From the NCBI RefSeq assembly GCF_039522605.1, contig NZ_BAAADS010000018.1, positions 186,001 to 250,000 of the forward strand: a DNA stretch of 64,000 nucleotides. Reading direction: 5' to 3'. This DNA is from Lentibacillus siamensis (GTDB lineage: Bacteria > Bacillota > Bacilli > Bacillales > Amphibacillaceae). Under the pieces are notes generated by a model that saw nothing but the letters and a program-made list of their open reading frames with translations, did not search any database and was not told the DNA's origin. The position numbers were made by a program, and so were the translations under genes. Below are positions 1 through 8,113 of this stretch, piece by piece (position 1 is the first letter of the stretch; each line of letters opens with the position of its first letter).

Positions 1-1935
1 CAGATTTTTCTTGGCCTGTTCAACGCTAATCAGTGAAGTTGCGATTTTCATGGTTACCGTTTTATCTTCTTCTGTTGTATTAAATCCAATATAACCGGAA
101 ACATTATCTCTATTCTCGCCTGTTAATTTCCCGCTTTCCGATATCTTTTGGTCAAAAGTGGCATAAATAAAAATTCGAGATGCCCCTGCCGAAAGACCAC
201 TTTTAACATCGGAATATCCGGTAATAGCCTGCTTATCTGGTTTTAGCGACAGACCCCCATTATTATTAACATTATCAAAGATGAGATTCGAGTTACCATC
301 ATTAAAGGTAAATCGGAACATTGCAGCATGGTTTGTTGGAGTGATTTCCGTTTTGATCCCATTTTCAAATGTTACCGAGTAGTAATGTGGTTTTGCCGTT
401 TCATTTTTATGTGTAAAGGCTAATGCTCTTTCGTCCCGATTTGCACTCGGCTGTTCAGCAGACGACGGCATTACCTGAAACGTCTGTCTATCTCCCATCC
501 ATGGACTCGTTTCATGACTGAGTGAAAATGCTTCGATTTCCGGAAGATTCTTCTCATTATTCGCCTGTTGATAGCTGTATAACCAACTTGTTGAACCTGC
601 ATCGGTCGCCGGAGTCCAAAAATTAAATCCATGGGGAACAGCTATCGCTGGAAAGTTATTACCTCTTGAAAACGTGCCATTGGAATTGGTTCCCCTTAAT
701 ATATTCACATAATCAACAGGACTTGAGTAACTTTCTGTCTTGGGATTGCCGTCAATTTTGATGTCATCAATACTACCTTGAAAAATACCAGGCCCTTCAG
801 GATTATCATAAGCAACTAGTATTCTTTCAATCGTTTTGCCAGCAGCAACTTTTCCTATATCAGCGACTTTATAATTCCATTGATTTGGATATAATGTCTC
901 TGATTTCCCCTGTGCCTGAGGATTCATTTTAATGCCGTGTTGATCTTTCGCACCAAGCTCACTAAGATAAGTTCCATCAGCAAATGCCAAGTCGACAGAA
1001 ACAAAGGTGCTGGAATAATCCATATTCTCTTCCCCCATCAATTGCGGATGGATGAAATAGGATAGCTCGGTTTCCGGCGTAATTTCAATATCTACATCAA
1101 AAACTTTGTTATACGAATAGGCTCTTCCCTCCTTTAAATGCGTGCCCGCATAATGGAAAGCCTTCATTCCAGTCCAGCCAGCATTTGTTTTTCCTGTGTA
1201 ACTGCTATCGGGACCATCTCCTGTATGTGTTTTCATATCAGATGGTGGTGGCGGCGGTACATCGATTCCATTTGATAAATTAATCTCAGCCAACTGTGTT
1301 AAGTCATCACCGGCATTTGCGTTTATTTTAATGCGGTAATATTTATAAGCGGTATCATTTTCAAATTCATAGATTTTTCGCTGATAACGTTCCGTGAAGT
1401 TTTCACCGCTTCTTTCATCCAGCTTTGACCAGTCATCACCATTATTTGACCCATAGACTGTCCAATTTTTGGGATCACGTCCAGGTGCATCATTGCCGGA
1501 AGTGAAGGCGTATTTTATGACAGTTTCAGGTTCAGATAACTTCATTTCAATCCATGCTGTTGATTCAAAGGCAAGCCATTTTGTCTGGTCATCGCCATCA
1601 ATTAACTTCGAAGCAATTTCACTTGGAGGATTTTCGGCGCTCACCGTAATTTCTTCAACCAACTTTGTTATGTCCCCCTGGATACCATCATAAGGAATAT
1701 TCCCATCTATTCCTGATTCCTTTTTAGTACCATCTGATGTCGTTTCAACAGTATTTTCCCAATCCGGTTGTGGATCATTTTTTTCAAATGAAGTAAAAAA
1801 ATCAGTTTCCTGTGTATTATCGGAGTCATCCGTTTTGGCTGATGCTTTCTGAGGTGTCGGCATCTTAATGATTCCTACCGTTAAAACAAGGCATAGAAAA
1901 ATGGAAAAGTGTTTCATAAACCTTTTTTTCTTCAA
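1..1935 (-). CDS. Secreted GH92 alpha-mannosidase with discoidin domain (3' end outside window)
   Basis: This is an exported exo-alpha-mannosidase, read on the minus strand and open to the window edge (645 codons seen). A TTG at 1935 follows a GGGAGG site; an ATG at 1917 is the alternative. Residues 1-31 are a signal peptide ending in an ASA-type cleavage site. An F5/8 type C (discoidin, CBM32-like) domain covers about 90-216, a short proline run follows, then a beta-sandwich carbohydrate-binding-like region to about 400. From about 405 the GH92 N-terminal domain is clear (ILRGTNSNGTFSRGNNFPA, VPHGFNFWTP, SHETSPWMGDRQTF). GH92 enzymes are calcium-dependent and trim mannose from N-glycans or mannans. 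The catalytic C-terminal part lies outside the window. The ROK gene 111 bp upstream probably regulates it. Confidence 0.88.
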   Translation of the reverse strand, partial: MKKKRFMKHFSIFLCLVLTVGIIKMPTPQKASAKTDDSDNTQETDFFTSFEKNDPQPDWENTVETTSDGTKKESGIDGNIPYDGIQGDITKLVEEITVSAENPPSEIASKLIDGDDQTKWLAFESTAWIEMKLSEPETVIKYAFTSGNDAPGRDPKNWTVYGSNNGDDWSKLDERSGENFTERYQRKIYEFENDTAYKYYRIKINANAGDDLTQLAEINLSNGIDVPPPPPSDMKTHTGDGPDSSYTGKTNAGWTGMKAFHYAGTHLKEGRAYSYNKVFDVDIEITPETELSYFIHPQLMGEENMDYSSTFVSVDLAFADGTYLSELGAKDQHGIKMNPQAQGKSETLYPNQWNYKVADIGKVAAGKTIERILVAYDNPEGPGIFQGSIDDIKIDGNPKTESYSSPVDYVNILRGTNSNGTFSRGNNFPAIAVPHGFNFWTPATDAGSTSWLYSYQQANNEKNLPEIEAFSLSHETSPWMGDRQTFQVMPSSAEQPSANRDERALAFTHKNETAKPHYYSVTFENGIKTEITPTNHAAMFRFTFNDGNSNLIFDNVNNNGGLSLKPDKQAITGYSDVKSGLSAGASRIFIYATFDQKISESGKLTGENRDNVSGYIGFNTTEEDKTVTMKIATSLISVEQAKKNL

Positions 1936-2046
1936 GCTATGCAACCTCCCGAATTTTAATTATCTTAACTTCACTAAAAAACCAACGCGTTATCTAAAAC
2001 GATCCATCAATCATGAAAACGGCCACCTCCTTCAATACCTGTTAAG

Positions 2047-3240
2047 CTAGTAAAAGGTACGATGAATCACAAGTGCAGCAGCACCCAATACCACACCATT
2101 CTGTAAATCAGACTGAAAAACCTTTGTATTTCTTCCTCGTATACCAGTCACCCTTGTTTGTAAAATCTCTTCAGTTTTTTTTATAATTATTGGGTGCGAT
2201 GATCCTATTTTGCCCCCTATAATAACTGTTTCAGGTGCATATAAATTAATTAAATTAGCTATACCAACACCAAGGTATAAACCTATCTCTTCTAAAATCT
2301 GAGAAGCTATAGTCGAACCTTTTTTAGAAGCAGATAAAATATCTTCAAAAGTAATGAGGTTGGTATTTTGGTGAAACATGGAATGCTCGGCTTTTGTTGA
2401 CAATTTTAAACGCTTCTTAAATCTATTAAGAATTGCGGATAAAGAAATAAATGTTTCCAAACATCCATAGTTACCACACGTACATTTCTCCCCAAATACA
2501 TCAATGGTTGAATGTCCAAGCTCACCTGCTTCGCCATTTATTCCACGATAAATATCATTGTGAATAATTAAACCCGAACCTACCCCTACGTCTGCCATGA
2601 TATAAGCAAAGTTTTCAATCTCCATGCCATTTCCAAACCACTTTTCAGCGAGCGCAGCGACATTTGCATCATTATCAATCGTTACTGGAAAAGATAATTT
2701 GTTTTCTAAAATGTCTTTTAAAGCAACATCGTGCTCCCCATAAAAGTTTGGTGGAGATAGACGGCCATCTCCTGTTTCATTCAGTGGCCCCGGCATCCCA
2801 ACTCCAACACCTAAAATATAGGAAGCCTCAACCTCTGTCTTATACAAGATACTATTTATACTATCTTCTACCAATTGAACGATGTCTTTAATAGTATATT
2901 GTTGCGTTGTTTCTTTCATCACGAATGAAAGTAAGTTACCTTCCAAATCTGTTAATGCAACTTTTATATCTGATCTCCCCAATTCAACTCCAATAGCATA
3001 CGAACAATTCTTATTAAATTCCAATAGGATCGGGCGTCTGCCACCGGAAGAGGTCCCTAGCCCTTTCTCCTTCAAAATTTTAGCCTTTACTAATTTCTCA
3101 ATAATTCTAGTCATTGTTGGCTGCGAAATATTCATTTGTACAGATAAATCTGCTCTCGAAATTGGTCCCTTTTCACGTACATATTTAATAACGCTTCTTG
3201 TATTTTTAGAATAACGATTTATTATATTTCTTTTTATCAC
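2047..3240 (-). CDS. ROK-family (NagC/XylR-type) transcriptional repressor
   Basis: A sugar-responsive repressor of 397 residues. Residues about 13-65 form a MarR-like winged helix (GPISRADLSVQMNISQPTMT). The ROK kinase-like fold starts near 82 (AIGVELGRSDIKVAL) and holds the family signature GEAGELGH at 236-243 and the zinc-binding CTCGNYGC at 253-260. The start is a GTG at 3240 behind AAAGGCG; the nearby ATG is in a frame that stops after three codons. It precedes the GH92 mannosidase in the same direction, so a mannose- or mannoside-type inducer is likely, but that is inferred from context only. Confidence 0.9.
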   Translation of the reverse strand: MIKRNIINRYSKNTRSVIKYVREKGPISRADLSVQMNISQPTMTRIIEKLVKAKILKEKGLGTSSGGRRPILLEFNKNCSYAIGVELGRSDIKVALTDLEGNLLSFVMKETTQQYTIKDIVQLVEDSINSILYKTEVEASYILGVGVGMPGPLNETGDGRLSPPNFYGEHDVALKDILENKLSFPVTIDNDANVAALAEKWFGNGMEIENFAYIMADVGVGSGLIIHNDIYRGINGEAGELGHSTIDVFGEKCTCGNYGCLETFISLSAILNRFKKRLKLSTKAEHSMFHQNTNLITFEDILSASKKGSTIASQILEEIGLYLGVGIANLINLYAPETVIIGGKIGSSHPIIIKKTEEILQTRVTGIRGRNTKVFQSDLQNGVVLGAAALVIHRTFY

Positions 3241-3260
3241 TTTTCATTCGCCTTTCTATT

Positions 3261-3274
3261 TTAAAGCGCTTTCA
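3261..3274. promoter_or_regulatory. cre-like / ROK operator candidate
   Basis: The minus-strand sequence TGAAAGCGCTTTAA matches the catabolite-responsive element consensus TGNAANCGNNNNCA at all but one position. It lies about 20 bp upstream of the ROK gene start. CcpA repression of the glycan operon, or autoregulation by the ROK protein (ROK operators are also AT-flanked palindromes), would both fit. Confidence 0.55.
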
Positions 3275-3317
3275 TACCTTTCTGTAAATTATATAGGACA
3301 AGCAACATAATTTCAAT

Positions 3318-3695
3318 ATGAAATTAACTAAAGATAACGGTTTTAATAGAGTCTGTGGTTATTATGAAAATAAGGAGGAGCTTGGATTTCTGTCAATGGA
3401 AAATTACTTCGGGCTTCGCACAATGGTTATGATCACCTACTGGCGGTCGGAAGAGGATCTGCTTGCCTATTCAAAAGGGCAAAAACATTTGAAGGCGTGG
3501 AAAAACTTCAACCGTAAAATTGGGAATACCGATGCGGTTGGTATTTATCATGAAACGTATGTCGTGCCAGCGGGGAAGTATGAAGCGATTTATGGGAACA
3601 TGCCTGTTTATGGATTGGCTAAAACTGCGAAACATATGCCGGTGACTGCTGAGATTAGGACTGCTAAGAAGCGGTTGGGAACGGGGTTGGAGTAA
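3318..3695 (+). pseudogene. DUF4188-family C-terminal fragment
   Basis: The reading frame covers the C-terminal two thirds of a DUF4188 protein (a haem-domain-like family, usually about 150-165 residues): ENKEELGFLSMENYFGL, TYWRSEEDLLAYSKG, NTDAVGIYHETYVVPAGKYE. The normal N-terminus (GRY...MRINKW...RKWLP) is absent; the first 20 or so codons show no resemblance to the family and no good ribosome binding site precedes the ATG at 3318. I read it as a truncated remnant. Two more fragments of the same family lie at 7886 and 23621. Confidence 0.7.
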
Positions 3696-3714
3696 TTACA
3701 TTGTTAGATTGTTA

Positions 3715-4317
3715 TCAGTCTGCAGCTGAATTTAAAAAATCATAAAAATCGGCGGGGTGGATTCGCTCTATATTACCAATTTTGGCCGGGAATCTTCTGC
3801 TGTTGGCAGTGACGATAGAATCACATTTTTCCTGAATAGCTGTTACCCACACATGAAAATCTTCCTGATCAAAGCGATATAGCGGTTCACTCAATTCTGA
3901 AGAAGAGGCAATTTGTTCCGCCATTTCATCACTGCAGCCGCTAAGTTCAGTTAGCACCTCTCCAATTGGTCGATTCTCTCTTATAATCGTTTCCACACTA
4001 TAGCGGCCAACAATACTATTTACCGGAAGATCCGAATAATACGCTGTTATGGGGCTTATGAATTTGTTTAAAAAGAACTCAATCTCCCGACTCTTATACT
4101 TCAACATTTAATCGCCTTTACCAAGACCTTTTGAAGCATTTCGTACAAACTCAAATAAACAAACCCTTGAAAGTACCGGGCGATAAAAATAAGGAAACTG
4201 GGCAGCTCTGAGGATTTTACGGTTAACGCCTTTTTTTCGTATTGCTCCACATAATACCGTGGTATCCAAAAAAACTTTCGGGGGACTTTTTTGCTTAAAG
4301 ATTGAATTCATCAACAT
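3715..4317 (-). pseudogene. PIN-domain toxin interrupted by an in-frame stop
   Basis: A VapC-like PIN ribonuclease of about 200 codons. Start ATG at 4317 or 4311, behind a GGGG run inside the end of the antitoxin gene. The first PIN acidic motif VFLDTTVLCGAIRKKG is present, and the C-terminal motif FDQEDFHVWVTAIQEKCDSI with TANSRRFP is in the second part. A TAA at 4110-4108 stops the first part, and an ATG in the same frame follows at once (4107), so a single in-frame nonsense codon splits the gene. Either the toxin is dead or the second part is made by reinitiation; loss of toxin is the simpler reading. It overlaps and follows its HTH antitoxin partner. Confidence 0.68.
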
Positions 4318-4972
4318 CCCCCGCTTCTTCGTTTCGCATATCAATTTGTTCAAAGAATTCGTCAATCCTTTTATCTTGTTTCTTTGATGTTATGAAGTTT
4401 TCTTCCGGAATTCGCCAGTGTCCTCCTTCTGAACGATACGCGCCTTGAAATCTTTCATTTTCACACATTCTCCGGATGGTTTGATCACTGAGACCTAATT
4501 TATGGGCAGCTTCTCTGGTTGTATAGTAGGGATGGTTACTTTCTTTTTGGGTATTTGTCGCAACTGTTTTATTCATTGGTGAATGAAGGATTTTTCCAAC
4601 ATAAGTAGGTCTCTGTGTTTTTTCAGCCAGGATGGATGCCAACATCTTTCGGTTCGTTTCTTGTGGTTTTTCGGTCATTTTACTGATCATTTCGATATAA
4701 TCCAACAGTTCCTCAAAAATCTGTTCAGACTGGGATATTTCGATTTTCTCCCGTATTTGAGCATCTATTTGTTTCATTTCATCTAAATAGCTTTCAACTG
4801 GAACAGAAAACCTTAATTGCGAAACAACTGGTGTATAAACATTCATCAGTCTCAATGATTTTTCGATTGTTGTCTTTAGAAGGGTTTCAGCCTTTTCTTT
4901 ATCCTGTAATTGGCTTAAAAGCTTCACAGTATTCCATAATGTTTTTTGTTCATTGTCCATCGTAGTTGCCAT
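4295..4972 (-). CDS. Excisionase-type HTH protein, antitoxin of the PIN module
   Basis: A 225-residue DNA-binding protein. Residues about 145-195 form a MerR/excisionase-like helix-turn-helix (YTTREAAHKLGLSDQTIRRM, then GHWRIPEENF). The N-terminal part is predicted helical and has no family I recognise. The ATG at 4972 follows AAAGGAGG at 8 bp. The end overlaps the PIN toxin start by about 20 bp, the usual coupling of antitoxin and toxin. Autoregulation at the palindrome near 5042 is likely by analogy. The acidic C-terminus (EEAGDVDEFNL) would be the toxin-facing part; this is inference. Confidence 0.75.
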   Translation of the reverse strand: MATTMDNEQKTLWNTVKLLSQLQDKEKAETLLKTTIEKSLRLMNVYTPVVSQLRFSVPVESYLDEMKQIDAQIREKIEISQSEQIFEELLDYIEMISKMTEKPQETNRKMLASILAEKTQRPTYVGKILHSPMNKTVATNTQKESNHPYYTTREAAHKLGLSDQTIRRMCENERFQGAYRSEGGHWRIPEENFITSKKQDKRIDEFFEQIDMRNEEAGDVDEFNL

Positions 4973-5041
4973 TTAAACTACCTCCTTTCTATTTATATTT
5001 TACTACTTAAAACCAACATATTCAACAAATCCAAAATAGTT

Positions 5042-5059
5042 AACTAATATTTGTTAGTT
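5042..5059. promoter_or_regulatory. Inverted repeat, candidate toxin-antitoxin operator
   Basis: AACTAA and TTAGTT arms are separated by 6 bp, with a second overlapping palindrome (AGTTAACT) just to the left. The site lies about 70 bp upstream of the PIN-module antitoxin. It is a candidate autoregulatory operator; only position and symmetry support it. Confidence 0.35.
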
Positions 5060-5243
5060 ATGTGGTTTTTTTCACAGGAAGAGATAGGTTTTAATGACGG
5101 GACAAAGAGCATGTCCTGCCGTCCCATCTGTGGTTATTTTTACATAATTTGGGCATACAATATAATGAGGTTTCGCAAAGTTTCGTTTATTTCTTTTAGT
5201 TTCGATATCATAGTATAATGGAGGTGGAAGGAAGGTGAATGAT

Positions 5244-5693
5244 ATGTTGAAGGTACTTGATGAAATCAATCTAAAACCCGATGAGGACTCCATTCATAGT
5301 GAACGAGCCAAAAAATACCTGAAAATAATCAGATTCACTGAAGCCCTTGAGAAAGAAAAAGAAAAAATTACTGCAATGCTTGATGAAGATGAGAAAAAAG
5401 AGGTATTCCAAGCGCTCAGTAAACAGTTTGGTATCCCTTATTACGTAAATGTTACTGGTGCAGCTGATATAATGGGAATTTCCCCACAAATGGTTAGAAG
5501 ACATTGTGCAGATGGAAATCTAAAAGCCACCCAAACGCTACAAGGCAGTGGTAAATGGAGGATTGAAACCAATCAGCTAATGGATCAGCCAAATTGGGAA
5601 AAGTATCTTGAAAAAAGGGCTCAAATTAAACTGCAATCCCATAGTCTTGCTGATAAAATGATTGATTACCTTGACGACGATGAAATTGAGTAA
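5244..5693 (+). CDS. Orphan excisionase-type HTH protein (antitoxin-like)
   Basis: About 149 residues. The ATG at 5244 sits 8 bp after AAGG and is preferred; a GTG at 5235 is the alternative. After a charged helical N-terminus, residues about 72-125 are an excisionase-like HTH (NVTGAADIMGISPQMVRRHC, then SGKWRIETNQL). The acidic C-terminus (DYLDDDEIE) resembles that of the neighbouring antitoxin at 4295-4972, which is divergently oriented. No PIN gene follows it; only a non-homologous 43-codon frame at 5680-5811 is open. It looks like an antitoxin that has lost its toxin, or a solitary regulator. Confidence 0.65.
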   Translation: MLKVLDEINLKPDEDSIHSERAKKYLKIIRFTEALEKEKEKITAMLDEDEKKEVFQALSKQFGIPYYVNVTGAADIMGISPQMVRRHCADGNLKATQTLQGSGKWRIETNQLMDQPNWEKYLEKRAQIKLQSHSLADKMIDYLDDDEIE

Positions 5694-5794
5694 AGAACAA
5701 GGGGGAGTTCCGGGGAAGATGAAGCAATATACAGCTAAAACAAAAAAGAACCGCACATCCATTATGAGGAACGGCTCAATTATTTCTTACGGCG

Positions 5795-5970
5795 CTACGA
5801 TAACCTTATAAAGGCTAAATTATTTCCATTGGAGTTTTGTTGCAAGAATTTAAAAGAATTAGTTGAATAAAAGCTTTCCAATTTTTCATTTGGCTCATAC
5901 TCCACACATACAATTTTCAGGCCTCGTACTTCACTCTCCTCACCAGCTTCAATAAGATTTGATAAATCTA
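5795..5970 (-). pseudogene. C-terminal remnant of a GNAT acetyltransferase
   Basis: On the minus strand an open frame of about 58 codons ends at 5795 and reads EVRGLKIVCVEYEPNEKLESF followed by YSTNSFKFLQQ. This is the last beta-strand/helix part of GNAT acetyltransferases of the TacT/toxin type. The N-terminal two thirds and a start codon are missing; the fragment abuts the stop codon of the small gene at 5968-6147. I read it as a GNAT toxin deleted internally. Confidence 0.6.
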
Positions 5971-6147
5971 TAATTTACATTTTCTAGATTTTAGGATGTT
6001 CGAAGCGTAAGCAATCCTTTCCTTATCACTTAAATATAAATCATTAAATTCGTCGCTTTTACGCAATGTGATTGGGGAGGTGGAAATAATCTTCTTTGCT
6101 GCTTGTTCATCTAATATATATTGTTCAGTTAATGATAGGACAGGCAT
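5968..6147 (-). CDS. Small protein, probable antitoxin of a decayed GNAT module
   Basis: 59 residues beginning MPVLSLTEQY, with the ATG at 6147 placed 6 bp after a strong AAGGAGG; the longer upstream frame to 6276 has no such site. It is charged and helical, without a family I recognise. A GNAT toxin remnant follows immediately, as in the intact antitoxin-GNAT pair at 24488-23776. This makes it a likely antitoxin, possibly with its C-terminus altered by the deletion that removed most of the toxin. Confidence 0.6.
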   Translation of the reverse strand: MPVLSLTEQYILDEQAAKKIISTSPITLRKSDEFNDLYLSDKERIAYASNILKSRKCKL

Positions 6148-6365
6148 TTTATCTTCCTCCTTATCATTTTCCATATACTTCACCACTTTTCCAAAAAGAG
6201 TGTAATTTTGTATATTAAACATAATATACATCTGAACAAATAAAATCACAAGGTATATAATCGAAATTGAGGGCACTAGAAAAAGGATTCCACTTTTTTG
6301 CAGTCGGATATGTTACGATAAATTACATATTCATTACGAAATAGGCATGCAAAGGAGCTTAATTC

Positions 6366-7781
6366 ATGACAAAGAAATTATACCTAGTTATTTTAACGGC
6401 ACTACTCATTTGCATTTTGGGAGCTTGCACGGATGAAATGGGCAATCAAAGTGATGATAAAAATATTGAGAAGAAGGAAGTGAAAAAAGAATCTTCGGGT
6501 GAGGACACAGGCAAAGAAAACAACAAATATGGATGGGACAAACTTCTGGACACGGCTGAAGTTCCTCAAACAATTGAAGAAATTGCTAATCAGCCAAACG
6601 GAAAATTGTCCGACTATAATATTAGCGGATCTAATAAACATAGAGAAGAGGACTTGGAAGAGGTGTTGGAGTTCTTTAAGAAATTCCCGAAATTGGAAGA
6701 GGGTGTTTCAAAAGAAAGAATGGATGCCTATTGGCGAAAAATGGTGTTCTTGTTCCATGAGGATTATCCTTCTCCCAAAAAGCTGGTGAAGGAGCTGAAA
6801 TATTCCCGGTTTGGCAGCCCCGAAATAAAAGATAAACGGTTTCATTTCAAGCAAAATTTAAATGTCGAAATTATTATTGATGCGAGTGGAAGCATGGCTG
6901 GAGATGCTGGCGAACAAACTAAAATGGAATCAGCAAAAGAATCCATTCGGTCATTTGCAAAATCGCTTCCCGGAAAAGCCAAAGTTGGCCTTCGTGTATA
7001 TGGTCATAAAGGAACAGGTTCGGATAGTGATAAAGAACTTTCCTGCAGCAGTTCCAAGCTGGTTTATAACCTCCAACATTATAATAAAGATAAATTCAAT
7101 GATGCTTTAAATAAGTTTAATCCAGCCGGCTGGACTCCGATTGCCCTTGCGCTGAATGAGGCAAAAAATGATCTTGCACAGTATCCAGCCAAAAAGAATA
7201 CGAATATTATTTATCTTGTAAGTGATGGTGTATCAACTTGCGAAGGAAATCCGGTAAAAGCTGCAAAAAAATTAGGCGAATCCAATATAAACCCGATCGT
7301 AAATGTTATTGGTTTTGATGTAGACAACGAAGGACAAAAACAACTGAAAGAAATATCTAAAAAACTTAATGGAACTTTCGCTACCATACAAAATCAGGAA
7401 CAGTTAAAAAAGCAATTTGAAAAGGCTCAAAATATTGCCGATAAGTGGGAGGATTGGAAAACGAGTGCCGGTCACGAAGCAAATATAGAATATAATGAAC
7501 AAGTATTTGACATATTGGGATTCACCAATGAATGGGGAGATCAAAATTGGCATGAATACTTGAACATTAGCGGCACACTATCAGGACTTAGGGAAAATGG
7601 ATATATAACCGGGGAAGCCTTTGATTACCTTGATTCGAAATTATCCGAACGAACCGATCAGTTTGAAGCGTATTCCGATTACATGGAAAACAAGCTAGAC
7701 AATATTAACGAAAAAGGTTTAGAGGAAGCTAAAAAACGGATAAATGAAAAGTTTAATAAGAACACGGAAAGTGCCGGATAA
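6366..7781 (+). CDS. von Willebrand factor A domain lipoprotein
   Basis: A 471-residue exported lipoprotein. The signal peptide ends in ILGAC, with the lipid-modified Cys at 21. A charged linker follows, then a VWA domain from about 165 to 350. The MIDAS motif DASGSM starts at Asp172 and is followed by conserved GWTPIA and a Cys pair (LSCSSS, STCEGN) that may form a disulphide. The C-terminal 100 residues are helical and charged. It resembles the Bacillus YwmC/YwmD group but is much longer. No partner ATPase of the MoxR type is nearby, so its ligand is unknown. ATG follows AAAGGAG. Confidence 0.85.
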   Translation: MTKKLYLVILTALLICILGACTDEMGNQSDDKNIEKKEVKKESSGEDTGKENNKYGWDKLLDTAEVPQTIEEIANQPNGKLSDYNISGSNKHREEDLEEVLEFFKKFPKLEEGVSKERMDAYWRKMVFLFHEDYPSPKKLVKELKYSRFGSPEIKDKRFHFKQNLNVEIIIDASGSMAGDAGEQTKMESAKESIRSFAKSLPGKAKVGLRVYGHKGTGSDSDKELSCSSSKLVYNLQHYNKDKFNDALNKFNPAGWTPIALALNEAKNDLAQYPAKKNTNIIYLVSDGVSTCEGNPVKAAKKLGESNINPIVNVIGFDVDNEGQKQLKEISKKLNGTFATIQNQEQLKKQFEKAQNIADKWEDWKTSAGHEANIEYNEQVFDILGFTNEWGDQNWHEYLNISGTLSGLRENGYITGEAFDYLDSKLSERTDQFEAYSDYMENKLDNINEKGLEEAKKRINEKFNKNTESAG

Positions 7782-7824
7782 AAAATTTATACCTACCCTG
7801 GAATTCAAATAAAGAATTTAATAA

Positions 7825-7855
7825 AACAGGTTAACTCTTTCCGGGTTAACCTGTT
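7825..7855. terminator. Inverted repeat, weak terminator candidate
   Basis: AACAGGTTAAC pairs with GTTAACCTGTT over a 9-base loop. On the plus strand no T run follows; on the minus strand TTTTATT follows. It may end the VWA transcript inefficiently or end readthrough from proA. Confidence 0.4.
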
Positions 7856-7885
7856 ACCCCTAAGCGGGGATTTATCAGAGATTTG

Positions 7886-8020
7886 TAAGTTCGTCAAAAA
7901 GAGTACGGTTTTCTGCCAATGGAAAATCACTACAAACTCTGCACAATAGTGATGATTTCTTACTGGAGCAGAAGAAGACCTACTCACTTATTCAAAAAAA
8001 TCAGGGACTTGTGCGGCACT
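7886..8020 (+). pseudogene. DUF4188-family fragment with frameshift
   Basis: A second DUF4188 remnant. One frame reads EYGFLPMENHYKLCTIVMIS then YW; homology continues after a frameshift as AEEDLLTYSKK. This matches the segment ELGFLSMENYFGL...YWRSEEDLLAYSKG of the fragment at 3318. It begins at nearly the same family position as that fragment, and ends soon after. It is clearly non-functional. Confidence 0.6.
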
Positions 8021-8113
8021 ACGCATGATGCGATTTCTCTATTCATTTTAAGTTTAAGCTACCCCAAAGGACTAGAGCGTCCTATTTCTGATAAAACGAA
8101 CAAGACCCATGTT

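Noticed and set aside
5680..5811. 43-codon frame after the orphan HTH gene, in the place of a toxin
   Set aside because: No PIN or other toxin motif, no good ribosome binding site, and it overlaps the HTH gene end.
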